The notes: generated from the sequence alone by a model not told the origin. Counted from the stretch's first letter, positions 43,920-53,757 are shown. The stretch: DNA of 64,000 bases from an uncultured Muribaculaceae bacterium (GCA_910584125.1 CAJTXU010000008.1:1-64000); one strand, 5' to 3'. A program made the numbers and translations.

Positions 43920-45200
43920 TCAGCGGATTACTTTACGAGCTTTGCCGTTACGCACTTCAATCATCGGGCCACTGTGACTTGACACGTCGTTCAGTCGGTT
44001 GCCCTGCAGGTCAAACAGCAGGACTTCGCCGTCTTCAGGCGTGACTCCGGGCGCCTCGATTCCCGACTGGTCCAGATGGTCATAGTTGAAGCATCTCCAT
44101 CCCTCCGCGTGTCGATATGCTTCGACAGAGGCGGCGGGGACCCATACGGTTATCCCTTCATAATATGTGAACGCGGCGTCCTTCATCGCGGGCGGCGTCG
44201 CTGCGTCGCAGCTTACTGTCGTGATGTTCGTGCTGTGCTGGAAGGCTGACTGTCCGATTGAGGTCGTGGTGGATGGCAGTTCAACAATCTTCAGATTGGG
44301 ACAGTTGAAAAACGCTTCTTCCCCCAATGTCCTGAATCCCTCCTTGAGACGCACTGCGACAAGCCCCGAGCTTTCGAAGGCGGAGTAGCCGATTGTCTGA
44401 AGACCCGGAAGGAATGTGAACTCGCGCAGTGACACGCAGTTATGGAAAGCCCATTCGCCGATGGATGTCACCACGGGCAGTCCTACCCTGGTCAGACTCG
44501 TGCATGAGCTGAAAGTCTGGGCGGGCAGAGCCGACAGATTGCCCGAGAGGTCAACCTGCTGCAGTTTGTTGCAGCCTCCGAACACAAATACTCCCATCGA
44601 GCCTACGCGAAGCAGTTGCACCGACACCAGGTCGGTCGCCGAGAATGCCCCGTCGCCGAGTGCGAGCGGTTCGGGATTCGCTCCCTGCAATACATTGAGC
44701 GTGGAGATGTAGGTGCCCGAAAAGGCATGCTTGCCGATCGAACGGCATTTCGCCGGAATTGTTACCGTGCCGGCGAGGTCGGAATTGTAGAATGCGCCCT
44801 CGCCGATTGTCTCCAGTTTCGACGGCAGGTCTATTTTCGTGATGCTCGACATATAGAAAGCCTCCTTGCCTATGCTCCTGATGGTCGACGGGATATTGAC
44901 GGTCGTGAACCAGGTGTGTCGGAGCGCCCCCTCGCCGATACCGATTACAGTCAAGGTGTATGACTTGGAACCCTCCTTGTAAGTGACCTTCTCGGGAATG
45001 GTGATTTTGGTCGGCGGTGTCACGCCGACTTCTTCCACAAGTTTGACGCGGGCCACCTTGTCGGTCGTGTTGACCAGATAGGTTATCTCCACGCCGCGGG
45101 TGAGCGTGGTCTTGAATTCCTTAGCCATCCCGGCCAACGAGAAAGCCGCCAGCATTAGAGCGGGCAACGATGTGCGCAATAAAAAAGTAAAAATTCGCAT
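43920..45200 (-). CDS. Secreted BspA-type leucine-rich repeat protein (LRR_5)
   Basis: A 426-residue protein with a signal peptide (MRIFTFLLRTSLPALMLAAF...). About ten repeats of ~23 residues with the pattern I-x-x-x-A-F/L-x-x-C-x-x-L (e.g. SIGKEAFYMSSITKIDLPS) run from ~90 to ~375. A short C-terminal tail (LFDLQGNRL ... VRNGKARKVIR) resembles the terminal module of secreted Bacteroidales proteins. BspA-like proteins are surface adhesins. ATG 45200 is chosen by the signal peptide and a -7 box at 45227. It is a single-gene unit. Confidence 0.86.
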   Translation of the reverse strand: MRIFTFLLRTSLPALMLAAFSLAGMAKEFKTTLTRGVEITYLVNTTDKVARVKLVEEVGVTPPTKITIPEKVTYKEGSKSYTLTVIGIGEGALRHTWFTTVNIPSTIRSIGKEAFYMSSITKIDLPSKLETIGEGAFYNSDLAGTVTIPAKCRSIGKHAFSGTYISTLNVLQGANPEPLALGDGAFSATDLVSVQLLRVGSMGVFVFGGCNKLQQVDLSGNLSALPAQTFSSCTSLTRVGLPVVTSIGEWAFHNCVSLREFTFLPGLQTIGYSAFESSGLVAVRLKEGFRTLGEEAFFNCPNLKIVELPSTTTSIGQSAFQHSTNITTVSCDAATPPAMKDAAFTYYEGITVWVPAASVEAYRHAEGWRCFNYDHLDQSGIEAPGVTPEDGEVLLFDLQGNRLNDVSSHSGPMIEVRNGKARKVIR

Positions 45201-45226
45201 GTCAACAATGTTAATGATTTGGGTCG

Positions 45227-45234
45227 CAAAATTA
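45227..45234 (-). promoter_or_regulatory. -7 element of the LRR gene
   Basis: TAATTTTG on the minus strand, ~27 bases before ATG 45200. The -33 position reads TTTC instead of TTTG. Confidence 0.5.
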
Positions 45235-45327
45235 CGAATTCTTTCCGAAAGCGCGAAAAAACGGCGGGGGACAAAAGGGGGACAGCCAGTCAACATCAGT
45301 TGAATCAGCAAGTTGTGTTGCATTCGA

Positions 45328-45660
45328 TTACTCGGGGACGTAGATGATGTCGCCCGATTCGAGCTGGTAGGCTGTGCCCACGCGCTTTCCCTTGCTCTGA
45401 CTGTCGCCCTGGTCTTCGGAGGGGGTGTAGCGGTTGATTTTCTCTCCCTCCTTGGTGATGATTTCCATGTCTTCCTTGCCCGGATTCTTGACCATCGTGA
45501 AATCCTGCTGTGAGAACATCTCGGTCATGTTGTAGCGGCTCACGAGCGCGACCATCAGCGCTACGGCAAACACCATCGCGACGTCGAAGAGGTTGCTCAC
45601 CACGCTCATCGGATCGGAATCTTCCTTCCGGCTGAGCAAACTGCGTCTGCGCCTTCTCAT
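45328..45660 (-). CDS. hmuV: DUF2149 family protein, HmuV-like
   Basis: A 110-residue protein. One membrane helix near the N-terminus bears an Asp in NLFDVAMVFAVALMVAL, the same layout as ExbD. A short periplasmic part ends YQLESGDIIYVPE. DUF2149 proteins are found with CobN-like chelatases in Bacteroidetes heme loci. The start overlaps the ExbB-like gene by four bases. It is the last gene of the hmu operon and would pair with HmuU as a small proton-driven motor; this is an inference. Confidence 0.8.
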   Translation of the reverse strand: MRRRRRSLLSRKEDSDPMSVVSNLFDVAMVFAVALMVALVSRYNMTEMFSQQDFTMVKNPGKEDMEIITKEGEKINRYTPSEDQGDSQSKGKRVGTAYQLESGDIIYVPE

Positions 45661-46262
45661 CGTTCACTGCTTTTTTCGGGACACGATATGTTGGCTATGA
45701 ACTCAAGCATAGTCAGGTTCTTTACTGCCCAGCGCTCCCGGGCTTGCTGCGTCAGGAATCCGATGGCGCTTACCGTCAGCCCCACCACGGTCGTGGCGAA
45801 CGCCACCTGCATGTTGTAGGCCATCGAGGCGATGTCGCCCTGCGCCAGACCGACAAGCGCCGGACCCATCGGTATCAGAGTGCCCATCAGACCCAAGATC
45901 GGTCCCATCTTGGTCAGGACCTGCGAGGTCGAGATGTTCCTGTCGCTCGCTATCTCGAAGTCGGAGAGCAGCAGATCGGTGCGCGCCTCGTTTCCGGACG
46001 CCTCGACAATGCGTCGCGCGTAGTCGGAGAAGAGCGAGCCTCCCCCGGCCGGAAGTGAATTGCCGAACTCCGAAACGGTTTCGGCTGTCAGCGACTCGAT
46101 GCGGGGATAGAGCGCCGAGGCGGTCTTCTTCTGCTGGAGATACTGGTTGAAAAAGGTGCCTATGAGTATCAGGGCACGGATGAAGAAATAGATCAGGAGA
46201 ACGATAACGGGCACCAGAAGTCCCGTCGAGATCCAGTAGAGAATGTTAGATATTGTTGTCAT
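45657..46262 (-). CDS. hmuU: MotA/TolQ/ExbB proton channel, HmuU-like
   Basis: A 201-residue protein. An N-terminal helix and two C-terminal helices contain the family segments 'TKMGPILGLMGTLIPMGPAL' and 'QVAFATTVVGLTVSAIG'. It is distinct from the housekeeping ExbB at 27204. It overlaps the membrane protein gene by 17 bases and the DUF2149 gene by four. In hmu operons this gene accompanies the HmuS chelatase. Confidence 0.85.
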   Translation of the reverse strand: MTTISNILYWISTGLLVPVIVLLIYFFIRALILIGTFFNQYLQQKKTASALYPRIESLTAETVSEFGNSLPAGGGSLFSDYARRIVEASGNEARTDLLLSDFEIASDRNISTSQVLTKMGPILGLMGTLIPMGPALVGLAQGDIASMAYNMQVAFATTVVGLTVSAIGFLTQQARERWAVKNLTMLEFIANISCPEKSSER

Positions 46263-46944
46263 GATGTCTTGATGATTTGATTCTCGAGATAATTATGCCG
46301 GCCACGGCTCCCGTCGCCACAAGGCCGAGCACTCCGGCCAGGGCTCCCCACTCCACGTCGGCCACACCCGCCGAGGCCGTGCGGCCGTTGACCGTGGCCA
46401 CGACGCCGAGAGCGGCAGTGAGAAGATTGTTGAGAAAGAGCAGTTCGAGGCACATTCCCACGCGGGGCATCAGCAGGCGCAGAGCCCATGCCAGCAGAGG
46501 GGAGGTTATGAGCACGACGGCTCCGGCCGTCCAGGCTATCGTCTGGAAATCACCACCCGGAATAGCGAAGATGATTCCGACCAGTGTCGAGATGAGCACC
46601 GGGAAAATAAGGATGCCCGGAAACCAGAAACAGATCTGATAGGCACCCTCCGACCAACGGGAGAGCCGTTCGCCGGCTGCCTTGCGCGTGCGGAGAAAAC
46701 AGAACGCCAGCTGCATCATCACGTCGAGTGTCAGGAGCACCGACGTGTCGAGCATCAGGTCGGGATTCTGCAGCCAGTCGGCTATCTGCGTCTTCGACTG
46801 CATCGCGGCATAGTCGCCGCACAGGGCCGTGAACAGGGTTGCCGCGGTGCATATGGCGAATATCCCCGCACGGCCGTGGCACGACAGTTTCAGAAGAAAC
46901 GACAGCGCCACGGTCAGCATGATGACAATTACCACCGTCTCCAT
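46246..46944 (-). CDS. hmuT: Integral membrane protein, HmuT-like
   Basis: A 232-residue protein with about six hydrophobic helices and few polar loops. No enzyme motif is seen. It lies between hmuS and the ExbB-like gene, overlapping both (one base with hmuS). The position equals that of HmuT in Porphyromonas and Bacteroides hmu loci; the call rests mainly on that context. Confidence 0.7.
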   Translation of the reverse strand: METVVIVIMLTVALSFLLKLSCHGRAGIFAICTAATLFTALCGDYAAMQSKTQIADWLQNPDLMLDTSVLLTLDVMMQLAFCFLRTRKAAGERLSRWSEGAYQICFWFPGILIFPVLISTLVGIIFAIPGGDFQTIAWTAGAVVLITSPLLAWALRLLMPRVGMCLELLFLNNLLTAALGVVATVNGRTASAGVADVEWGALAGVLGLVATGAVAGIIISRIKSSRHHDNNI

Positions 46945-49900
46945 TACAGCCTTTCTTTATTGTCGTTTCTATTGTAGCCCGAGGATGCGTCGGCGGCATC
47001 GGCCGCGTTGCGCCGGCGGCGGACTATCACTACGGCGAACGCCACCATGGCCAGGAGCACCGTCACCACGACGATGACGCCGTTGATGCGGCTCGTCACT
47101 TTGTCGGTCTTGTTGAGTTCCTCTTTCCGTAGAACCTTGCCGTCGGCGTCGACCTGTTCGGCGCGTACGGAGGCTACCTCCCTGTTATAGGCAGCCGCCG
47201 CTGGCTTCGACACGTTGGAGGCTATATATTCGCGCAGTTTCGCGTTGTCGCACACGAATCCCGAGCAGGCCGCGCCATGTTTCTCCACCATCTCGGTGTG
47301 CAGCGAGGCGAGCGTCCTGACCTGTTCGGGCGACGCCTTCCACATACCCTTGCGGGCCGTCTCGAGCATCACAGCGGTCATCTCCTGCAGCGCGGCGGGA
47401 TTGCGGTCGGAGAAATACTCCTTGAGGCCAAGATTGTTCCTGTCCACGACGTAGGTGTCGTAGATGTCGTTCCAGAGCTCGTTGTCGATCGCCTCCGGTT
47501 TCATCACGTTCCATCCGTAAGCGTTGCGGATCACATCGGCGAAAGTCGATGCGTCGCCGGCGCCACCCTTCATCTTCTCCCTGATGTAGGATGGATTGAG
47601 GATGGTGGTGCGGCTTTCGACGCCGATCGCCTCCTTCACCTCCTGCATCCGGGCGTTGCTGCGGTTGCGGTAATCGCTGAGATATGCGTCGGGCTCCTTG
47701 CCGGTGACGTTTCGCACGGCGAGGTTCATGCCTCCCATGAACTCATAGACATGGTCGAGCGAGAGCGCGCCCCAGGTGTTGCTCTGGCGGGGCTGAACCA
47801 CGACGTCTGTGCGTGTCAGAGCGGCCTCGAAGGCATGCTGACGCACGCGTTCCCAGTCCTGCTCGCTGCCGTAGTCCGCGCCCATATTGTCCATATATGT
47901 CCGCGCTATGTCCGCGCTGTTCTCCCAGCGGTCGCCGGCCTCGACCATGCCCTGGATGCCCGAGCCGTAGTTGCCGTTGACGCCGCCGAACACGCGAGCC
48001 GTCGACATCTCGCGCGCCTCCCTGGGGGGCACGCCCTTGTCCACAAGATGACGTTCCGACTCCACGACGCCCTCCCGCACATAGTTGGGGAACTCCTTGT
48101 CGTCAGCCTCGGCCGCCATCTTCACGGCGCGGCTTATGAGGAACAGACGCGAGGCGGCGAGGTCGCGCAGCTGGCCCGAGGTCTGCACGACGGCGTCTAT
48201 GCGCGGACGGCCGAGTTCTTCGGAAGGAATGAGACGCAGGTCTGTCACGCGGCCGAAGGGGTCGCGCACAGGCTCGACGCCGAGCATATAGAGCACCTGG
48301 GCGATTGTCGCGCCCTCGGTCTCGATGAACTCGCTGCTCCACAGCGTGTAGCTCACCTTGCGGGGCAACGAGTCGGAGTGCGCCTTGCGGTACATCGCGA
48401 TGGTGTTGTCGGCCAGGGTCTTGCCTTTCTCCCAGGCCACGGCCGAGGGGGTCTCCTCGGCGTTGACGGCAAACATGTTGCGGCCCGTCGGCAGGATGTC
48501 GGGGTTGAGTACAGGGTCACCGCCGGAGGTGGGGTGTATATATCCGCCCCTCAGGGCGTTGACAATCGAGTTGAGTTCGGCCAGGGGACTCTCGCGAAGA
48601 GACGAGACGTAGGAGCCGACATTGCGCATGGCGCGCTCCACGTCGGCCACGGCTCTGGCCAGTTCTATCTGGGCCGGGGTGTAGCCGGGCGTCTGCGCCA
48701 TCATGCCGCCGTGGCCCTTGCCTCCTTTTACGGCCGACTTGCGTTTCATGGCATCCTCCATTTTCCAGAGCTGCTTATCGTCGGCTCCCATCTTGCGCGC
48801 CATCTCCAGGGCCTTCTCGGGCGACATGCCCGGAATCATGCCGCGGGGACGGCGCACTTCGGGGCGGTCGGCGATGCGCAGCGGACGCTCCCCCGGCGCG
48901 TTCATTGACGTGCCCATCACCATCATGCGTGACAGCATGTCTTTTGAGCCCTCTATTTCCGAATTGATATGGCGCGCGCTGTCGAGCATGGTCTGGGTCA
49001 GACCGGTGGCCGAGAGAATCATCGCGTCGTCGACGTCGCCCGCGCTTGCCATCAGACGGTCGACGAGGGCCGAGGCTTTCTTGCGGTAGGCCGACACCGG
49101 ACCTTTCCTGCCGGCCAGAATATGGAGGCTGTGCGCCAGCGGGTCGACGGCCATCGCCTTTACCGTGGCGCGGATATGCGCGTCGTCGTAAGGCACGCCC
49201 AGCACGTAATGGGCGCCGGTCATCTTCTCGTTGCTCAGTTCGTCGGCAAACGCGGCCACACGCATGATGTCGTCGTCGCTCCAGGGGCGCGACATCACGC
49301 TGTCGAGGCGCAGGTCGCGGTGGATTCCCATCTCGACGGCATACTTCTTGACGAGACTGCCGGCATGCACGCTGTCGGCCTTGGTGCGTGCCGACTCATA
49401 TGCGGTCACGGCGTCGTTCAGATTCCTGTATATGCCGCGCACGTTGCTCTCGAGGAACGGCGGCGTGAGATAATTGATGATTCCGGCATAACTGCGGCGT
49501 TTGGCCATCATGGCCTCGCCGACATTGGATGTCGAGTATAGATAGAAATGGGGCATAGTACCCACAAGGCGGTCGGGCCAGTCCTCGCTGCCGAGCGCAG
49601 TCTGTTTGCGGGGAGTGAACTCAAGCGAGCCGTGGGCGCCGAAGTGGAGCAGGGCGTCGGCGCCGAATCCGTGTCTCGCCCATAGATAGGCGGCCACATA
49701 ATTGTGGGGCGGGGCGGCGTCGGTGCCGTGAACTATCTTAAAATCGTCGTCTCCGAGGCCGGCGGCGGTCTGTGGAATGAGCACCACGTTGCCGAACTGC
49801 AGACGAGCCAGCGCGAGATTGCCCTTCTCGTCGCTCAGACCGTGGCCGGGGAATGCGCCGTCGACAGAGTCGACGGCCTGGCGCATACGCTGCGACAGAG

Positions 49901-51248
49901 ACTTGCGACACCATCCGTCATACTCGGTACGGGTGATGATCTCGGGAGCGTTGCGCTTTACGAAGTCGGCCTTGCGTCCCTCGGCATAGCCGTTGAACAC
50001 GCGGCCGTTCTCGTTGATGAGCCGTTCGAGCTCCGCGGCAGTGGCGGGCATGCCCGACACGTTGTAACCCTCGGTCCTGAGCCGCGTCAGCAGGTTGAAC
50101 AGCGAGGGTCCGACTTCCATGCCCTCGGCCACGAGCGCGTTCTGGCCCGGACCCTTGAAGTAGAAAATGGCGAGACGTTTCCCAGCGTTGGCCTTGCGCT
50201 GCAGCGAGATATAGTTGTTGACAGTCTCGACGAAACTCTTCAGACGGTCGGGAATGGCCTCTACATAGGGCAGGCCGTCATTGCCGGTGAAGTGTGCGAA
50301 GAGGGTATAGGGACGTATGGCGCCGTCAATCTCGGGCGTCACTATGCTCTGCGACATGAAGCCGCCGCTCATTCCCATCCTGTCGGCCATCCACTCGTCG
50401 TAGTCGCGGTTGACGTTGAGGGGCGAGAAGAGCGGAATGTCGGCTTTCTCCAGCCAGTTCACCACGTCGTCGCCCATGCGTCCGTGCGCCATGTTGATCA
50501 TCGCGGCGGCCGCCACCGAGTCGGCGTGTCCCTCGTTGACGAACATCTGTATCGCGTTGACGGGATAGACCATGTTTCCGGTCCGTTCGAGCGAGTTGAC
50601 CAGTGAGTCGGCCACACCCATCTGTCCGGTGAGTATGACGCGCGGGGCGCCCTCGCGCCATTTGCCGCTGCGTTTCAGCCAGGCCTCGTATTCAGCCACG
50701 GAGGCAAAATTGAGATCCTCGTCGGCCGAGGGATAATAGAGCAGCGACGAGGCTGTCAGCACAGGGTCGCCCGGCACGGGAGCGAACAGTTTCTTGCCGT
50801 CGATGAAACGGCGCACGTAGCGGAGCAGGTTACGGTAGTTGCCGCGTCCGCCGGTGAGGTATTGCCTGATGTAGGCTACGTCGACCGAATCGACCGACTG
50901 GATGTCGTTCTGCGGGTTGGTGACGGCCGTCGAAATCACCGGCGTGCCCGACTCGGCTGCCTTGACGAGGGCCCGCCGCTGCTCGTCGGTGATGCGCAGC
51001 CCCATGCCGTTGACCAACACCATGTCGTAGTCGCCTGCCTTATCGAGGTCCTCGACCTCGAGCTCGTGGATGCGTATCGACGGGTTGTCGTTGGCCTTGC
51101 CGATCTGGCCGAGGGTTATGGCCTGGTAGTTTACGAACGCTATGTGAGTGCGTGACGCCGTGGCGCGCCATAGCACTAATGCTGCGACGATAATCACGAC
51201 ACAGCACACCGAGAACAGTATGAGCTTTTTTCTCCCTATGGGTTTCAT
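46944..51248 (-). CDS. hmuS: CobN/BchH-like chelatase, HmuS family
   Basis: A 1434-residue protein with the CobN/magnesium-chelatase H fold (e.g. 'LHFGAHGSLEFTPRKQTALG', 'GLTQTMLDSA', 'NTWGALSLDHVYEFMGGMNLAV'). Unlike cobalamin CobN it has an N-terminal membrane helix (LILFSVCCVVIIVAALVLW) and a C-terminal one (VIVVVTVLLAMVAFAVVIV). The bulk should therefore face the periplasm. No CobS/CobT or other cobalamin gene is nearby. In the hmuYRSTUV operon HmuS acts on heme, with reported anaerobic removal of iron. A Met/Gly-rich insert (~residues 830-890) is unusual. Confidence 0.87.
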   Translation of the reverse strand: MKPIGRKKLILFSVCCVVIIVAALVLWRATASRTHIAFVNYQAITLGQIGKANDNPSIRIHELEVEDLDKAGDYDMVLVNGMGLRITDEQRRALVKAAESGTPVISTAVTNPQNDIQSVDSVDVAYIRQYLTGGRGNYRNLLRYVRRFIDGKKLFAPVPGDPVLTASSLLYYPSADEDLNFASVAEYEAWLKRSGKWREGAPRVILTGQMGVADSLVNSLERTGNMVYPVNAIQMFVNEGHADSVAAAAMINMAHGRMGDDVVNWLEKADIPLFSPLNVNRDYDEWMADRMGMSGGFMSQSIVTPEIDGAIRPYTLFAHFTGNDGLPYVEAIPDRLKSFVETVNNYISLQRKANAGKRLAIFYFKGPGQNALVAEGMEVGPSLFNLLTRLRTEGYNVSGMPATAAELERLINENGRVFNGYAEGRKADFVKRNAPEIITRTEYDGWCRKSLSQRMRQAVDSVDGAFPGHGLSDEKGNLALARLQFGNVVLIPQTAAGLGDDDFKIVHGTDAAPPHNYVAAYLWARHGFGADALLHFGAHGSLEFTPRKQTALGSEDWPDRLVGTMPHFYLYSTSNVGEAMMAKRRSYAGIINYLTPPFLESNVRGIYRNLNDAVTAYESARTKADSVHAGSLVKKYAVEMGIHRDLRLDSVMSRPWSDDDIMRVAAFADELSNEKMTGAHYVLGVPYDDAHIRATVKAMAVDPLAHSLHILAGRKGPVSAYRKKASALVDRLMASAGDVDDAMILSATGLTQTMLDSARHINSEIEGSKDMLSRMMVMGTSMNAPGERPLRIADRPEVRRPRGMIPGMSPEKALEMARKMGADDKQLWKMEDAMKRKSAVKGGKGHGGMMAQTPGYTPAQIELARAVADVERAMRNVGSYVSSLRESPLAELNSIVNALRGGYIHPTSGGDPVLNPDILPTGRNMFAVNAEETPSAVAWEKGKTLADNTIAMYRKAHSDSLPRKVSYTLWSSEFIETEGATIAQVLYMLGVEPVRDPFGRVTDLRLIPSEELGRPRIDAVVQTSGQLRDLAASRLFLISRAVKMAAEADDKEFPNYVREGVVESERHLVDKGVPPREAREMSTARVFGGVNGNYGSGIQGMVEAGDRWENSADIARTYMDNMGADYGSEQDWERVRQHAFEAALTRTDVVVQPRQSNTWGALSLDHVYEFMGGMNLAVRNVTGKEPDAYLSDYRNRSNARMQEVKEAIGVESRTTILNPSYIREKMKGGAGDASTFADVIRNAYGWNVMKPEAIDNELWNDIYDTYVVDRNNLGLKEYFSDRNPAALQEMTAVMLETARKGMWKASPEQVRTLASLHTEMVEKHGAACSGFVCDNAKLREYIASNVSKPAAAAYNREVASVRAEQVDADGKVLRKEELNKTDKVTSRINGVIVVVTVLLAMVAFAVVIVRRRRNAADAADASSGYNRNDNKERL

Positions 51249-51263
51249 GTATGTCAGTCCTTC

Positions 51264-53252
51264 TTATTTTCCAAACATTTCGTTTATGTCGAGCGACACT
51301 CCGACCGAGAACGAGGTTCCGTCGGTTGGCGCCGAGTTCCAGTAATACACTTCGGGGCGGTAATTGAAGATATTGTCGACTATGAGATTGACGTTGACAC
51401 CGCGCCATACCCTCTGCGCGAGGGTGAACTTCCAGAGCGAATAGGCTCCGTCGCTCTGGAGGTCGGTCTGTGGCCGCGACAGGTAGCGTCCCGACACGGC
51501 GGCATACAGGCGGTAGTATCTGCCGAACTCGCGCTCATAGTCGAGGCGCCAGGTGGCGGAGTGGGGACGGGGCTGCGAGAACTGCGAGTCGACCGTGCGT
51601 CCCCAGGCGTGCATGTAGTTGTAGCTGGCCTTGACACCCGCGCCGCAGCGGAAACGGTAGCGTGCCGTGACATCGAACCCGCCGACCTTGACACCCTTCT
51701 CGTTGGTATAGATGGCCCCTTCCTCGCGGTCGGGGGTGCCGGGGAAATCGGTGGTCGTGATGCGGCGGTCATAGAGGTTCAGATAGCCCGAGGTCGTGAA
51801 ACTGTATGCGCCGCCGAACGTGCCGCGCACCGCGCCGTTGCGTTCGAGCGACAGGTTGAAGTTTTGGCTTCGCTCGGGTTTGAGATCGGGATTGCCGTAT
51901 ATCATCTGGATGCCGGCCATGTCGAAGTCCATATACATCTCCTTGAGTGTCGGGGCACGGAATCCTCCGGAGTAGGAGGCGCGTACCGTCAGGGGCTTCG
52001 GCTTGAACATCAGGGCCAGGCGTCCGGTGAGAGCGCCGGTCTTCGCTCCAGAGAAGTAGTCCTGGCGAGCGCTGGCCACGATGTTGAGCCAGCGGAGAGG
52101 GTTGTAGTCGAACTGGGCGAACGCGTCGAGCGAGTATTGCGAGTGGTCGGCGTTGTCGGCGAACTGATAGGTCGTCAGGTAGTCGTTCATGTAGTCTGCC
52201 CCAACTGTCAGCGTGTTGGCGCCGAAGAAGTGCGAGTAGAGCGCGTGGACGGTATGCTGGCGGTTGGTATAGTCATGGTCGTGCGTCCGGACGCCTCCCA
52301 CGTAACGCGCCTTGTCATACTGGTCGAAGCCGTACGACACCTCCAGGTTGTCGGTGTCGGCTATGTCCCACACGGCCTTCAGGCCGGCGGCCCAGTCATA
52401 ATAATGGTCGTCGTAGTTGGCGCGATGACTGACGCGGTCGAACCAGCTGCCGCGTCCGATGAGTCGCAGCGACTGCACGGGATGGAATGTGAGGCGCTCC
52501 TTGACATTGACGGTGCGGCCTCCGAACACCTGATGTATCTTGGATTCAGTGTCGAACGCGTCGGTGAGGTCGACCGTGCCCGACCGCGTGTACTGCATGG
52601 TGGTGTTGGAATTCCAGTTGCCGGTGTTGAAACTCACGTCGCCGCCGATGCGCCATTCGTCGCCGAAGCTGCGGTAACGCGAGTTGATGTTCACATGCCA
52701 GGGCTCGGTGCGTTCGGCCGAGATAAGGTTGACCACGCCGCCGACGGCGTTGGCGCCGTAGAGTGCGGAGGCCGCACCCTTGACCACCTCGACGCGTCCG
52801 ACGTTGTCAAGGTTGAGACGTGAATAGTCCACATTGTCCATCGTCTCGCCGGCGAGTCTCTCGCCGTCCACGAGGAAGAGTACGGCGCTGCCTCCGAATC
52901 CGCTCATGTTGAGCGAAGTCTCCTGGCTCATGGCGTATCCGAACTCAAGACCGGGAAGTTCCTCGGTCAGCAGGTCCTGGATGTTGGTAGCGTCGGTTTT
53001 CTTTATTTCGTCGGCGGTGATGAGGCGCGTCACCACCGGCACGTCTTTGAGTGATTTCGGTGTGCGGGTGGCCGTCACCACGACGTCGGCGAGGTCTGCG
53101 AAATTGCCGTCGTCGGCAAACACCGCCGTCGTGTCGGCCACGGCGGTCTCCGCCGCGAGGCCGTCGGTCGGCGCCGGTTTTCGGCCGGCACCCGACGCGA
53201 CGGACAACGCGAGGGCCGCGCCCGCAATTGTCGGTAGTATTCTTGTCGTCAT
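51264..53252 (-). CDS. hmuR: TonB-dependent heme receptor, HmuR-like
   Basis: A 662-residue protein with a signal peptide, a TonB box (DVVVTATRTP), a plug domain (~residues 65-180) and a 22-strand-type barrel. The FRAP (GFRAPTLKEMY) and NPDL boxes match those of heme receptors such as HmuR. No His lies between the two boxes; Met and Tyr are available instead. It imports heme across the outer membrane, powered by TonB. It is 15 bases upstream of hmuS and 28 bases after the lipoprotein gene. Confidence 0.88.
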   Translation of the reverse strand: MTTRILPTIAGAALALSVASGAGRKPAPTDGLAAETAVADTTAVFADDGNFADLADVVVTATRTPKSLKDVPVVTRLITADEIKKTDATNIQDLLTEELPGLEFGYAMSQETSLNMSGFGGSAVLFLVDGERLAGETMDNVDYSRLNLDNVGRVEVVKGAASALYGANAVGGVVNLISAERTEPWHVNINSRYRSFGDEWRIGGDVSFNTGNWNSNTTMQYTRSGTVDLTDAFDTESKIHQVFGGRTVNVKERLTFHPVQSLRLIGRGSWFDRVSHRANYDDHYYDWAAGLKAVWDIADTDNLEVSYGFDQYDKARYVGGVRTHDHDYTNRQHTVHALYSHFFGANTLTVGADYMNDYLTTYQFADNADHSQYSLDAFAQFDYNPLRWLNIVASARQDYFSGAKTGALTGRLALMFKPKPLTVRASYSGGFRAPTLKEMYMDFDMAGIQMIYGNPDLKPERSQNFNLSLERNGAVRGTFGGAYSFTTSGYLNLYDRRITTTDFPGTPDREEGAIYTNEKGVKVGGFDVTARYRFRCGAGVKASYNYMHAWGRTVDSQFSQPRPHSATWRLDYEREFGRYYRLYAAVSGRYLSRPQTDLQSDGAYSLWKFTLAQRVWRGVNVNLIVDNIFNYRPEVYYWNSAPTDGTSFSVGVSLDINEMFGK

Positions 53253-53280
53253 GGGTCGTGACTTTCGCGTGAGGTATGAG

Positions 53281-53757
53281 TCAGTTTTTAGGGGCGGTCC
53301 ACGAGCAGATCATGGGCATGGGCATCGCGCCGTACTGGAGATTGAACTGCACGGAGAGTCTGCTGTCCTTATAGCTGCCCTGCAGTGTGCCCGAATAGGA
53401 CTTGCCGTTGGGAAGCGTGCCCGAGAATGTGGTGGTGTCGAGGGTATAGGAGCCGTCAGCGCCGCTTACTTTCACGCCCGTTACCGTAAATTCGGGAACC
53501 TGCATCGGCATCTCGCCGAAAGTGGGTATCGTGATGTCGACCGTGGCGTCGCTTGTGGCCGTTACGGTGAACGTCATGTTCTCGAAGTCGGAGGCCTCGC
53601 CCATCACCGAGCAGCTCATGTCGGCTGTATATGTGCCGGCGATGTCGCGTGCCGCGGGTGTAGCGACGTCGTCATCGTCGTCAGAGCCGCAGGAAGAGAA
53701 TGAAACGAGTCCGAAAGTAAGGGCGAGAACAGCACAGAGAAGTTTAAATGTCTTCAT
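53281..53757 (-). CDS. Calycin-like domain lipoprotein in the HmuY position
   Basis: A 158-residue protein. The lipoprotein signal ends FSSCGSDDDDD (Cys at ~20, then an Asp run typical of surface lipoproteins). A beta-rich domain follows with AGTYTADMSCSVMG, 'FTVTATSDATVDITIP' and 'GTLQGSYKDSRLSVQFNLQYG', matching the calycin-like family of Bacteroidetes. It is first in the hmu operon, where other species encode the hemophore HmuY, so it may bind heme at the surface. ATG 53757 is chosen from the signal peptide. Confidence 0.78.
   Translation of the reverse strand: MKTFKLLCAVLALTFGLVSFSSCGSDDDDDVATPAARDIAGTYTADMSCSVMGEASDFENMTFTVTATSDATVDITIPTFGEMPMQVPEFTVTGVKVSGADGSYTLDTTTFSGTLPNGKSYSGTLQGSYKDSRLSVQFNLQYGAMPMPMICSWTAPKN

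Noticed and set aside
46944..51248. Cobalamin cobaltochelatase CobN
   Set aside because: The protein has membrane anchors at both ends and sits with a heme receptor and an ExbB-like gene; no cobalamin genes or CobST are near.
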